DNA from: Verrucomicrobiota bacterium
GTDB lineage: Bacteria > Verrucomicrobiota > Verrucomicrobiia > Limisphaerales > JADJPG01
DNA: 64,000 nt
Reading direction: 5' to 3'
Assembly: GCA_016713365.1 (NCBI GenBank)
Contig: JADJPG010000008.1
Span: forward strand, 1 to 64,000
In this document: positions 9,701-18,267 of the stretch, one piece after another
Numbering within the stretch: position 1 is the first letter of the stretch
How the letters are laid out: each line of letters opens with the position of its first letter
Translations under genes and position numbers: made by a program
Notes under the pieces: generated by a model
Database searches by the model: none
Seen by the model: the letters and a program-made list of their open reading frames with translations, nothing else
What the model was told of the DNA's origin: nothing

Positions 9701-12700
9701 GCGCCCACATCCAGCGATAGCGTTTCGGCGGCAGAACATTGTTCGCCGTGGTGAAGCGTCCGAGCACCGCGCGTTGCAAACCTCCGAGGAACGTCGCGCC
9801 GTCGTCGCCGAACTCGATCCAATCCTGCGCCTTGAACAAATCGCCGTCATCGTCGCCCGGGAAGTACTCTCGCAACACCTCCGAGTTCGGCTGCTGCACG
9901 TCCTCGAAGATCGTTTGCCGCCGCGTGCCGTTGACGTGGAGTCGCACGAAACGCCGGTGCAACGCGGGGCCGCCCATCTGCCGCGCCATCCACCAGAGCA
10001 TCTGCTCGCGCTGGAACGTCAGGTCGTCTCCGAACGTCCCGGGGCCGGCGAGAATCATTCCCGTCTCGCCCAACAGCCGGTCGTCGTCCGGGAACCCGAG
10101 CGTGTAATCGCACGCGCTGCCGAGCGGGCCGGTGAAGGCCGGCGTGTGAAACGGACTGCCGCTGTATTGAGCGTCGGCGTTGTAGATCACGCGCGTGTCG
10201 CCGTAGATGAACGTGACCCCGAGCGGCTCGTTGCTGTTGCGCTCGCGAGTCTCCCAGCGGGTGCGCGTGGCCTGCGTCATCCAGAAACGATACGAACCGA
10301 GCGCGCCACCGATCGACGTTTCGCCCCAGCGAATCAATGCCTCCTCCAGCGGCGGGCCGTAAGGGTGACGCGACGTCACTCCGCTTCCGTCAACCGCCTC
10401 GATGTGAAACGCCGCAAGCGTGCCGTCGCCCTGCGCGGGAATCTGCGCGCTGAACCAACCCGCTCCGTGATAGCGCATGCTGACGGTCGCCGTGGTGGAC
10501 GAAGGATCGATGCGATAGCGCAACGCAGCGCTGGGAATGCCGTCCGGATCATCGATCCGCGCGTACACCGTCACCGGCTGACCAGCAGCGGGCAGCACGG
10601 GTTGATGGGTCACCTCGCTGATGGCCGGACCGCGACTGCCCATCGCCAACGTCGCGCTGTTCTGCGCGCCGGGCGTGCCGAGCGCCGTCGTCGTCAGCAT
10701 ATTGCCGAAAGCCTCCAGCCAGCTTCCGCGCAGGCGCAGCAGAACTTCCGGATGCCCCTTCAGCCAGCGCACCTTGGCCCGCAACGTCGCGTTCTGGCCG
10801 GAAGACAAACTCGACGTGAGCGATGTTTGAATCCGGTTCGCGCTCGTGTCGCCACGCGAGCTCGCGCGAACACGAAGCGCCGGCGATCCATTCACGCCGC
10901 CCGCAACTTCGATCGACGACGTGCTGTGCGAACCTTGTTTCAACCAGCCCGTCTCGCCCGCCGCAAAATCGGGATTGGTGATGCGATTCGCCGGGTTGCC
11001 CACGAGCAACACCTCGACGTCTTCCACAAGGAATTCGCCGACGCCCTGGGACAGGATCTGAAGCCGATCCGCCGTCCCCTGCCCGTTGTCGAGCGGGCCG
11101 GTGAACTCGATCGTCTTCCATCCGCTCTTCGCGCTTTCATCGCTGTCCGCCCAGTTCGCCGCCAGCCGGCTGTCGGAGTTCGCGTCCACGAGTTCGAGAC
11201 TGCTGCCGCCGCCATCGGACCAGCGCCCCCAGCGTCCGCCGGTGCCGTAGCTCACCTCGCTGTCGGTGTAGTAGATCGTGTTGGTGACGAGCGTCGCGCC
11301 GTTCGTGGTGACGGTAACTTCGGCGGCTTCGAGACGCAGCGCCTCGCCGGAGTTGGCGAGCTGACCGTTGAAATTCCCCACCGTGTTCGCCGTCGTGAGG
11401 TTCGGATACTTCGCCATCAAGTTCTCGCGATCCGAGGCGATCACCAGAAACCCGCCTGCCGGAATAGTCGTGCCCGCCGCGATGGTGTGGCTCACGCCGC
11501 CGCGTAACCGCCAGCCACCGACGTTCACCGGACCGCCCGAACGGTTCTTGAGCTCCACGAACTCGTCGGCGTCATTGCCGGAGATCGGGTTGTACATGAT
11601 CTCGTTCAACACAACGTCCGCACCGAGACGGGTCGCATTGGCCCCACCGGGAGTTGGCGTTCGCAGACGCGACAAGATCGGCGAACCGTCGGGCGCGCGA
11701 CCAGTGGAAATGCCACGTTGCTGGCCGTCGAAGCGAATGGCATCGACTACTCGGCCGAGACTATTTCGCAGCCAGATCGTTTCGCCGCCGGAACTCAGCG
11801 AGAAGCCCAACTGCGATTCGTCGAGCACTACGAAGCCAAGCGACGCCAGCGTCATGCCGGGCGCGAAGGTGAACTTGTTGGTGCCCGCGTCGTCGCTCAA
11901 AGTGTAGCCGGCGAGATTCACCGCCTGAGTCGAGTAATTGAACAGCTCAACGAAGTCCGGCGTGGCGTCGCCATTGGCGAGGAACTCGTTAATCAGAACC
12001 GTGGACGGCGACAGCGCTGACAAATTGGCACCGCCGGGTGAGCCGCCGACTTCCAAGCTGATATCCCACGAGCGCGGATCGTCCATGCCGTAACTCGGCC
12101 GCGCGAGAACGAGAGAATGCCCCGCGCCATCCGCCGCAGCCGGCCACGGCGGTTGACTGTCGTACTCCACCTCGAAGACCACGCCGTCGGACACATCGCG
12201 CAGCCGGAGCAATCCACCGGCGTTGTTCAAACGATTGGTGAACCCGCCAACGACGTTCGTGATCCCATAGACCGACGCGACATCCGCCGGCGAACCGGCG
12301 ATCACGAGGTAGCCTTGCCCGGGAATTGTCGTGCCGCTCGGGATCGCGTAGTCGATCTCGCCGCTGAGGCGGTAGCTGCCCAGATCCTCCGGCCACGGCT
12401 GGGAATTGTAGAGCTCGACGAACTCGAGATTGCGACCGTCCGTGCGGTTGGTCGGATGATACATGATCTCCGAGATCACGAACGGCCCGCGTCGCGTCGC
12501 CGGCCCGATCGCTTCAAAGCGAGGCTTGATGAAGCGGATTGGCAGCGGCGTGTACCCGGAGGCGCCCACGCTCACCACGGTCCCTGGCGGAAGCGCGTTG
12601 CCGTAGAGGTCGCGAATGTTGTTGAGCGTGACGTCGTAGCTGACCCCTGCGGCGAGCGGTGAAGTGATCAGGAAGATCACATTGGGCGTGAGACCAATGC

Positions 12701-14324
12701 CGGCGCGAAGAACCGTGACACCGTTGTTCACGCTGTAGTTCGCGGCGTTCGTCAGGATTGGATTGGAGGCAATCGGCTCATCGAAGGTGATGGTGATGAC
12801 ATTTTCGCCGAGCGTGGCGATCGATTGCACCGCGGGCGGATACTCATCCGGCCGCACCGTCAGCGTGGCCTCTGTGCTCACGTTCGTTCCAAAGGCATTT
12901 ACCACCACGCAAAGGAACTTGCTGCCGTTGTCGGTGATGGCCGTTGCTGGAAGCGTATAGCTCGAAGCGGTAGCGCCTGGGATGTTCGTGCCGTCGCGCT
13001 GCCACTGGTAGCTCACGCCCGCATTGCGAAACACCGCGACGCTGAATGTCACCGGGCTTGGCTCGATGACGGTGAAGTTCGTGGGCTGGGCGGTGAGCGC
13101 CGGGGCTTCGAAGCCGAACGGTTGCAGGCGCGTCACCGGAATGGGCGCTTGAAACGTCGCATCCGGCAACTGCCAGCCCACCGCGAGATGATCCGTACCC
13201 GCGCCGGCTTTGTGCAGCGCCTCGATGTAGTAACGCTGGCCGGCATTGAGCGTGATGGGCGCAGACTCTTGATTCGCCTCCGCGTTCCATTGCAAGGGCG
13301 CCGTCGCGCCATTCACGAACGCAATGCGCGAACGCGTCGTAGGATTGTCGCTCGTGCCGAGCCAGAGCTCCGAAGCGTCGGCACTCGAAATCGAGAACCT
13401 GTAAATGCCCGTGAACGGCGGCACCACATAACCGCTCACGCGCCGGCCGAAGTTGTCCGCCGCGTTCGTTGGCAGCACGAAGCCGTTCGTCAGCAAGGCG
13501 GTCGACGCAGGGCTGTCCGGAAACGCCGCCGCGCTGGTGAGATCGCTGACGCTCGCGCCCGCGATGCCGGTGAAAGTCTCGTGGAGCAGAGAGTTGCTCT
13601 GGAACAGGAACGCGTTGTAGTGCGACGCGATGGCCGACGCGCTCAACGCCTCCGAGTAGATCGCCACTTCGTCGATGCGTCCCGGCCACGCTTCCTGATT
13701 CGCCGGACCGCTCGCGCCGATTTGAAACGACCGGCCCGTTCCCGAGCCGAGCGCCGCGCTCCACGTCACCAGCGGTTGGCCGTCGAAGTACACCGTGACA
13801 TTGCCGCCGCTGAAGACGTAGGCGACATGGGTGAGCCGGTTCAACATGCTCACCGGCGTTGTCACGCTCGGTGCCACGGAACCGTTCCAAATGAAGAGCT
13901 GATTGCCTCCCGCCCCGGCATGGAGCGAATAGCGCACGGCGGGATTCTGCGAATCGTCGCGCCCGGCGAAGAAGCACGGATTGAACGCCGCGGTACTCGT
14001 CTGATAGAGGAACATCTCCACCGTGCCCGTGCCGTCGGCGAACTCATAATCCGGCACCGCGCCGAGCGCCACGCGCGCGCCTTGCACCGATTGCGCTCCG
14101 AGCGTCCCGGCCGCCGTGGAGAACGTCGCGCCCGTCAGCGTGCCGTTCTGCAGCGGCGCCTTGCGGTCGACTGCGGTCGGCGCTGTATCGCCATCGAAGG
14201 GATAGAAGCTCAACAGCGACGGCTCGGCTTGGACAACCGAACGATATTGCGCGACATCGGCGTGGGCGGAGCACGAGGCGAGCAGGCACGCCACGACACG
14301 GATGGAGAGACGGCAGGACTTCAT
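6762..14324 (-). CDS. Giant secreted lamin-tail / CotH-kinase multidomain protein
   Basis: About 2,520 residues. In order: a signal peptide ending SAHA; a LamG-like lectin domain (about 40-260); a PA14-like domain (about 265-440); an Ig-like domain; and a SbsA-type Ig domain (VITITFDEPI). Then come three lamin-tail domains (starts near 620, 780 and 905, signatures ISEIMYHP, INEFLANG, LNEIMYNP), a CotH-type kinase region (about 1450-1640) with FVRLHVNG and VPWDMDFSYG, three more lamin-tail domains (near 1840, 2140, 2295), and the shared tail ending QRFYRVSLQP. CotH proteins phosphorylate spore-coat or surface proteins in other bacteria; here the family is secreted and its substrate is unknown. 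The start at the MKSCRLSIRV signal peptide is preferred over an in-frame ATG 177 bp upstream because the extension has no signal-like character. Confidence 0.85.
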   Translation of the reverse strand: MKSCRLSIRVVACLLASCSAHADVAQYRSVVQAEPSLLSFYPFDGDTAPTAVDRKAPLQNGTLTGATFSTAAGTLGAQSVQGARVALGAVPDYEFADGTGTVEMFLYQTSTAAFNPCFFAGRDDSQNPAVRYSLHAGAGGNQLFIWNGSVAPSVTTPVSMLNRLTHVAYVFSGGNVTVYFDGQPLVTWSAALGSGTGRSFQIGASGPANQEAWPGRIDEVAIYSEALSASAIASHYNAFLFQSNSLLHETFTGIAGASVSDLTSAAAFPDSPASTALLTNGFVLPTNAADNFGRRVSGYVVPPFTGIYRFSISSADASELWLGTSDNPTTRSRIAFVNGATAPLQWNAEANQESAPITLNAGQRYYIEALHKAGAGTDHLAVGWQLPDATFQAPIPVTRLQPFGFEAPALTAQPTNFTVIEPSPVTFSVAVFRNAGVSYQWQRDGTNIPGATASSYTLPATAITDNGSKFLCVVVNAFGTNVSTEATLTVRPDEYPPAVQSIATLGENVITITFDEPIASNPILTNAANYSVNNGVTVLRAGIGLTPNVIFLITSPLAAGVSYDVTLNNIRDLYGNALPPGTVVSVGASGYTPLPIRFIKPRFEAIGPATRRGPFVISEIMYHPTNRTDGRNLEFVELYNSQPWPEDLGSYRLSGEIDYAIPSGTTIPGQGYLVIAGSPADVASVYGITNVVGGFTNRLNNAGGLLRLRDVSDGVVFEVEYDSQPPWPAAADGAGHSLVLARPSYGMDDPRSWDISLEVGGSPGGANLSALSPSTVLINEFLANGDATPDFVELFNYSTQAVNLAGYTLSDDAGTNKFTFAPGMTLASLGFVVLDESQLGFSLSSGGETIWLRNSLGRVVDAIRFDGQQRGISTGRAPDGSPILSRLRTPTPGGANATRLGADVVLNEIMYNPISGNDADEFVELKNRSGGPVNVGGWRLRGGVSHTIAAGTTIPAGGFLVIASDRENLMAKYPNLTTANTVGNFNGQLANSGEALRLEAAEVTVTTNGATLVTNTIYYTDSEVSYGTGGRWGRWSDGGGSSLELVDANSDSRLAANWADSDESAKSGWKTIEFTGPLDNGQGTADRLQILSQGVGEFLVEDVEVLLVGNPANRITNPDFAAGETGWLKQGSHSTSSIEVAGGVNGSPALRVRASSRGDTSANRIQTSLTSSLSSGQNATLRAKVRWLKGHPEVLLRLRGSWLEAFGNMLTTTALGTPGAQNSATLAMGSRGPAISEVTHQPVLPAAGQPVTVYARIDDPDGIPSAALRYRIDPSSTTATVSMRYHGAGWFSAQIPAQGDGTLAAFHIEAVDGSGVTSRHPYGPPLEEALIRWGETSIGGALGSYRFWMTQATRTRWETRERNSNEPLGVTFIYGDTRVIYNADAQYSGSPFHTPAFTGPLGSACDYTLGFPDDDRLLGETGMILAGPGTFGDDLTFQREQMLWWMARQMGGPALHRRFVRLHVNGTRRQTIFEDVQQPNSEVLREYFPGDDDGDLFKAQDWIEFGDDGATFLGGLQRAVLGRFTTANNVLPPKRYRWMWAPRAVTGPVNDFTNFMTLVETLNLTDAATYTAQVEALVDVESWSRALAVQRIVGNWDSWGWSYGKNMYAYKPRNGRWAMVPWDMDFSYGTVGLAGGNPASDPATSDLFSNTSSFDGGSPGDPVATTFRNNLQFRRAYARALLDAANGPMTDAVVQARLTMIFNALQAEGFTPASPDGIRTYISSRRTYILNQLASLLNAPLAITFNAGNNFTTNGSVLRLTGTAPAAIKTIMVNGAAYPVTWTTATNWSLLLPLAPGANAFTVSGYDQRGNWLSSLADTITITSTAEATSPVGSVVINEILYNPAVPDTAFVELLNTSTNTFDLSGWRLDGVDFEFPPGRVITNRQLLVIAADRFAFGNRFGAGTVVAGDFDARLDNDGEVLSLLKPTGTNTPPLVVDRVRYEAATPWPTNANGNGPSLQLTDATSDNARVSNWSDGSGWRFFSLTTNINSSRLSVLFDNLGGDVYLDDLSLVPGGEAGVGINSIVNGDFESPLPPSWIATGVSTNSHVTNGIARSGASSLHYVQAPGSAGLTAFYQDVNPPVVTNAQYTLSGWYLPGSNTNLTIRASTVFQVKPNLRAAGPTPGAVNLGAGIVSSYPTLWLNEALPQNTAGATDGAGDRDPWIELHNVGPNPVSLDGMFLSDGYVNLAQWAFPSGVSIAPGGFLVVWCDGEPGEITPTELHTSFRLSTGSGSIALSRTVGGSPQILDYLNYARIRANESYGSVPDGQPFYRGAMFYPTPGAANDGRSAPIVVFINEWMAANTSASGIADPADGDYEDWFELYNPGPNAVDLGGHFLTDNLANKFQFEIPNNGHYIIPPGGHLLVWADNETGQNSTNRADLHASFSLRAAGEAIGLFAANGTQIDAVTFTNQIDNVSMGRTPDGGASIIALPSASPRSSNGGGTTPAPELNNVRIVNGNEIHLTFSTVPGRSYLVEYQDDLGTATWLPLGGERVATSSSLLVTDTPLAGQQRFYRVSLQP

Positions 14325-14439
14325 AGGGTTTAATGGCGTCGACTGTATCAGACGCCGTCCGAGATGGCATTGTTTGAATCCACTGAAAACCGACGGAAAT
14401 CCACCGCCCGGACCAATGGCCCAAATTTCAGACAGGCTC

Positions 14440-15315
14440 TCAACGTTTCCCGGCGAGCGGGCGGACATTTTGCCCGCGATACTCGGAGGGATTGCACCCA
14501 ACCCAGCGTTTGAACGCGCGGGAGAAGACGAGCGCGCTGTCGTAGCCCACGGCCCCGGCGATCACTTCGAGTTTGTCGTCGCTGGTTTCGAGCAGCTCCT
14601 GCGCGCGTTGCATCCGCATATACGTGAGATGCTGCATCGGGCTGCGACCAAGTTCCCGCAAGCAAACGCGGCGGAGGTTCTCCTTGCTCATGTGGCGGCG
14701 CGCGGCCAGTTGTTCGAGTGACCAATTTTCCGCCAGCGCTGCGCCGACGATCGCCCAAAGCTGCTGCAACTTGGCATTCGTCCGGCCCTGCCACGGTTGG
14801 GCCAGGCGGCGGACGGAGCCGTGGGCGAGTTCGATCCAGTGGTGCAACGCGCGCGGGTCGCGCGCGCCGTCCCATTCGGCGCGCAGCCCTTCGAGGATGC
14901 GGCGCAACACGGCCGCGTCCGTCCGCAAGCGCACCGGCGATGCGGCTCCGACCACTGGCGTCACCGGGGACGGCTCATCGTAACGCACCCAGCCGAAGGC
15001 CCAGCGATGGGTGGAGACGGCGGCAAAGGCGTTGAGCACGCGCGGCGGCGCCATGCAGACGGTGCCCGCGCGAATAATCTGCCAGCGCCCGTCGAGCAGC
15101 ACGCGCCCCTGCCCGTCAAAACAGGCCATGAGAAAACTGCCCGTCGGATGCACGCGCACGCGACGATAAGGCGCGGCCACGTCATGCAGACCCAGTCGCG
15201 CGATGCGATGCGCCGCCAATGCCGGGAGGTCGGTGGCGTTCAATTCCCAGCGTTTGTCACGTGGGCTGTCGATGGTGGTTTCCGTCGGATGCGATTGGAT
15301 TTCAGTCGTAGCCAC
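14440..15315 (-). CDS. AraC-family transcriptional regulator
   Basis: The 291-residue protein has a cupin-like N-terminal sensing half (motifs VHPTGSFLMACFDGQG and DGRWQIIRAGTVCMAPP). The C-terminal double helix-turn-helix has WSLEQLAARRHMSKENLRRV as first HTH and VIAGAVGYDSALVFSRAFKR with the classic second-HTH AraC signature, ending in NPSEYR. The start is a GTG at 15315, chosen so the gene does not run through the divergent Dabb gene; an ATG at 15354 is possible but overlaps that gene's start by two bases. The divergent layout, with about 37 bp between starts, suggests it could control the Dabb/dehydrogenase genes. That is inference from position. The ligand is unknown, though such AraC proteins often sense sugars. 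Confidence 0.83.
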   Translation of the reverse strand: MATTEIQSHPTETTIDSPRDKRWELNATDLPALAAHRIARLGLHDVAAPYRRVRVHPTGSFLMACFDGQGRVLLDGRWQIIRAGTVCMAPPRVLNAFAAVSTHRWAFGWVRYDEPSPVTPVVGAASPVRLRTDAAVLRRILEGLRAEWDGARDPRALHHWIELAHGSVRRLAQPWQGRTNAKLQQLWAIVGAALAENWSLEQLAARRHMSKENLRRVCLRELGRSPMQHLTYMRMQRAQELLETSDDKLEVIAGAVGYDSALVFSRAFKRWVGCNPSEYRGQNVRPLAGKR

Positions 15316-15352
15316 TGGGCGTTCATTCTGACAAAACCTTGCGGCAGACACC

Positions 15353-15658
15353 ATGAGCAAAACCGTCAAACACATCGCGTTCTTCAAGTTCAAGGCCGAC
15401 CGGACGCCGGAACAGATCGCTGAAGTCTTCCGCATCATCGAGGATTTGCCGAAGCAGATTCCCGGCATCCTGAGTCTGTCGTGGGGACCGAACATCAGTC
15501 CCGAGGGACTCGACCAAGGCTACACGCACAGTTTCATCATGACGTTCAAGGATGCCGCCGCGCGCGATCACTATCTGCCGCATCCGGTGCATCAGGCCGC
15601 GGTGAAACTGGTGGTGCCGCAATTGGAATCCGTCATTGTGTGTGACCATGAAGCTTGA
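15353..15658 (+). CDS. Dabb-family (stress-responsive alpha/beta-barrel) protein
   Basis: The 101-residue protein matches the Dabb fold: an N-terminal VKHIAFFKFK strand, a middle GPNISPEG, and the family signature YTHSFIMTFKDAAARDHYL followed by HPVHQAAVKLVVPQLE. These are small dimeric ferredoxin-like barrels, some of them enzymes and many of unknown role. It lies divergent to the AraC regulator and about 60 bp before the DUF1080/dehydrogenase gene, so it may be the first gene of that transcription unit. Confidence 0.88.
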   Translation: MSKTVKHIAFFKFKADRTPEQIAEVFRIIEDLPKQIPGILSLSWGPNISPEGLDQGYTHSFIMTFKDAAARDHYLPHPVHQAAVKLVVPQLESVIVCDHEA

Positions 15659-15720
15659 AGCTCACTCAATCCGTCCTTGCCGAACGCCCGATTTCGCCAC
15701 ATCAAAATGCTGATATCACT

Positions 15721-17892
15721 ATGAACTGCCACGCCAACCTTCTCGCGCTCGTCGCGTTCGCCCTTGGTTCAACCTCAAGTCTGAACGCCGCGGAATCTCC
15801 GCCATCGCTCAAGAGTCCCAAGTCGCTCTTCGACGGGAAAACCTTCGCCGGCTGGGAAGGCGATCCGAAGATCTGGCGCGTGGAGGATGGTTGCCTCACC
15901 GGCGGCTCGCTCACCGAGACGGTGAAGCAGAACGAGTTTCTCGCCACCACGCGCGATTACACGAACTTCGTCATCCGCTTCAAAATCAAGCTCACGGGCA
16001 CGAATGGCTTCATCAATTCGGGTTTCCAGATTCGTTCGCAGCGCGTGCCGAACAATTCGGAGATGGCCGGCTACCAGTGCGACTTCGGCGAGCCGTCGTG
16101 GTACGGAGCCATCTACGACGAATCGCGTCGTAACAAGCTCATGGCGTCCTCGGACATGAAGGCGCTGCGGCCGGTCATCAAGAAGGATGGCTGGAACGAC
16201 TACGTCATCCGCGCCGACGGCTCGCGCGTCACCACGTGGATCAACGGCGTGATGGGCGTCGATTACTACGAGCCCGACCTGAGCATTCCGAACTTCAACT
16301 GGGGCAAGCTCGGCATTCAGGTTCACGGCGGCGGCAAGGCCGTGGTGCAGGTGAAGGACATTTTCATCGAGGAACTGCCTGCGTCGAAAGAATTCATCGG
16401 CGCACCGAAGCCGAAGACGGGCGCGAAGGCATCGCCACTGACTCCGGAGGAAGAGCGCGCCGAGTTCACGCTGCCGCCGGGCTTCGAGATCGAACTCGTC
16501 GTGAGCGAGGACACGGAGCGCGGCTTCGGCAAGTTCGTGGCGGTCGATTGGGATTTGCAGGGCCGGCTCTGGACGATGACCGCGCTCGAGTATCCGGTGG
16601 ACGCGAATGAAAGTCCCGAAGTCGCGAAGGCGCTCTACGCCAGCCGCGCGAAGGACAAGGTGCTCGTTTACGACCGCGACCCGAAGTCGCCCACTGGGTA
16701 CGCCCGCGAGCCGCGGGTGTTTGCCGACGGGCTCGCGATTCCGCTCGGCATCCTGCCCTACAAGAACGGCGTCTATGTGCAGCACGGGCCGGACATCGTA
16801 TTCCTCAGCGATACAGATGGCGATGGCAAGGCCGACAAGCGCGAGGTGATTCTCACCGGCTTCGGTGTGCAGGATTCTCATCTGTTCCCGCACCAGTTCA
16901 CGCGCGCGCCGGGCAACTGGATCTGGTTCGCCCAAGGCGCGTTCAACTACGGCAAAGTGAAGACCACGAAGGGCGCGGAAGTGCAGTTCGATCAGACGCG
17001 CATGGCGAAGTTCCGCTACGACGGCAGCGATTTCGACATCACCTCGCAGGGTCCGTGCAACATCTGGGGCCTCGTGCTCGACGGGAACGGACAGGCATGG
17101 ATTCAGGAGGCGAACGACTTCGGCTACCCGATGATGCCGTTCCACGAATATGCGAACTACCCCGGCTGCTCTGGTAGCACGTGGAAGAGTTACGCGCCGG
17201 AGTTTCCCGGCACGGCGACGGAGTTCGCGATGGGTGGGACGGGATTGAGCGGGCTGGCGTTGTCGGATGGCAAACTGGTAATCAGTGAATCAGTAATCAG
17301 TAATCAGTCCGCGAAGCGGCGGTCCACTGACTCACTGAATACTGATTCACTGATTACTACCCCGTTCCCCGCGCCTTACGCCGGGCAGTTCTACATCGCG
17401 AATCCGATCACGCGGAAGATTCAGGCCATCCAGGTTACGCCAGACGGACCGCGTTTCCGTTACCAGAAGCTGCCGGACTTCGTGCTCTCCGGCGACGAAT
17501 GGTTCCGCCCCGTCGCGCTGCGCACCGGCCCGGACGGGTGCCTCTACATCGTCGATTGGTACAACAAAATCATCTCGCACAACGAAGTCGCGCGGAACCA
17601 TCCCGATCGCGACAAGAAGCGCGGCCGCATCTGGCGCGTGAAACACAAGGACGCGAAACCGTTCGACGTGCCGGACTTCAACAAGCTCTCGGGCGACGAA
17701 CTCATCGCGAAGCTGGGCGGCCCGTCAGTCCCGCAAAGCCACATGGCGTGGCAGGCGATCACGGATCGGCAGATGAAGGAGCTGGGGCCGAAGCTGAAGA
17801 AGATCGTCGGCGACAAGTCGGCGACGCCGAAGCGGCTGGGGGCGCTCTTCGCGCTGGAAGGCTTGCGAAGGCTATCGAACGTGCCACGGTGA
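15721..17892 (+). CDS. DUF1080 + PVC-type membrane-bound dehydrogenase, N-terminal part of a broken gene
   Basis: After a signal peptide (MNCHANLLALVAF to SLNA) comes a DUF1080/3-keto-disaccharide-hydrolase domain (about residues 30-235; SLFDGKTFAGWEG, INSGFQIRS, YQCDFGEPSWYGAIYDE). The PVC-type dehydrogenase propeller follows (about 255-650; LPPGFEIELVVSEDTERG, DTDGDGKADKREVILTGFG, DEWFRPVALRTGPDGCLYIVDWYN). The frame ends early at 17892, where HEAT repeats and a cytochrome c domain normally follow; those are found just downstream in shifted frames. An in-frame palindromic insert at 17278-17357 adds about 27 residues that relatives should lack. Such proteins are thought to oxidise sugars in the periplasm and pass electrons to their own haem. 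The ATG at 15721 is chosen for the signal peptide. Confidence 0.85.
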   Translation: MNCHANLLALVAFALGSTSSLNAAESPPSLKSPKSLFDGKTFAGWEGDPKIWRVEDGCLTGGSLTETVKQNEFLATTRDYTNFVIRFKIKLTGTNGFINSGFQIRSQRVPNNSEMAGYQCDFGEPSWYGAIYDESRRNKLMASSDMKALRPVIKKDGWNDYVIRADGSRVTTWINGVMGVDYYEPDLSIPNFNWGKLGIQVHGGGKAVVQVKDIFIEELPASKEFIGAPKPKTGAKASPLTPEEERAEFTLPPGFEIELVVSEDTERGFGKFVAVDWDLQGRLWTMTALEYPVDANESPEVAKALYASRAKDKVLVYDRDPKSPTGYAREPRVFADGLAIPLGILPYKNGVYVQHGPDIVFLSDTDGDGKADKREVILTGFGVQDSHLFPHQFTRAPGNWIWFAQGAFNYGKVKTTKGAEVQFDQTRMAKFRYDGSDFDITSQGPCNIWGLVLDGNGQAWIQEANDFGYPMMPFHEYANYPGCSGSTWKSYAPEFPGTATEFAMGGTGLSGLALSDGKLVISESVISNQSAKRRSTDSLNTDSLITTPFPAPYAGQFYIANPITRKIQAIQVTPDGPRFRYQKLPDFVLSGDEWFRPVALRTGPDGCLYIVDWYNKIISHNEVARNHPDRDKKRGRIWRVKHKDAKPFDVPDFNKLSGDELIAKLGGPSVPQSHMAWQAITDRQMKELGPKLKKIVGDKSATPKRLGALFALEGLRRLSNVPR
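17278..17357. repeat. 80-bp palindromic element inserted in a coding sequence
   Basis: The left arm (17278-17308) repeats an ATCAGT/AATCAGT motif, and the right arm (17326-17357) is its near-perfect reverse complement. The outer 18 bp pair exactly (GTAATCAGTGAATCAGTA) and the inner part pairs imperfectly. The centre holds a small CCGC-GAA-GCGG hairpin. The host reading frame runs through without a stop, encoding a Ser/Asn/Thr-rich insert between ALSDGKL and PFPAPYAGQFYIANP, two segments that should be adjacent in the dehydrogenase propeller. It resembles REP/MITE-like elements. No second copy is present in this window. Confidence 0.8.
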
Positions 17893-18267
17893 GTCCATTG
17901 CTCAGACGACGATGACCGCAACATCCGACGCGAAGCTGTGCGTGCTTATCGGCGAACATTCGCCGACAACACCTTGGTGCGCTGCCAGAGCTTCGGCCGA
18001 TAGCCGATCCTGGAGTTCGCGCGGAAATAGCCCCGGGTGCTGGCGCAACACTGCTGTTCTGAAAGGAGGCAACATGCATGCCGCATTTGGGCCGACCGAA
18101 CTCTGCGGCTAATGTGCCAGTGTCGTGCGTGACCCCGTGGACAGTCCGACGATGAAGAGCACGCAGTCGGGTCGCACAATCAAGACGGGAGAAGCATACG
18201 ACCGCGAGTTCGAACGCTACATCGCGCGGTTGCAGCTGGAGCAGCATCCGCGCTGGTCCAGGAGTTC
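17893..18267 (+). pseudogene. Frame-disrupted HEAT-repeat link between the two halves of the dehydrogenase gene
   Basis: Pieces of the missing HEAT region can be read in alternating frames. LAKAIERATVSPLL runs from about 17865, DDDRNIRREAVRA from about 17909, IGEHSP near 17950, ADPGVRAEIAPGA near 18000, and YDREFERYIARLQLEQHP from about 18198, followed one base out of frame by LVQEFLDSRPLARLP. At least five small indels are needed to restore a single frame: for example, one missing G in TTGCGAAG near 17863 and one missing G near 18251. This is either decay of a real gene or locally poor sequence. The intact flanks favour recent damage or an assembly problem. Confidence 0.75.

Noticed and set aside
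9555..11507. 650-codon plus-strand frame opposite the CotH region
   Set aside because: Very Arg-rich, no family features; the minus strand encodes clear lamin-tail and CotH domains.
12825..14333. 502-codon plus-strand frame
   Set aside because: Antisense to the LamG/PA14 part of the giant protein; Arg/His-rich low-information sequence.
17278..17357. CRISPR-like repeat
   Set aside because: It is a single palindrome with irregular short units and no spacers.
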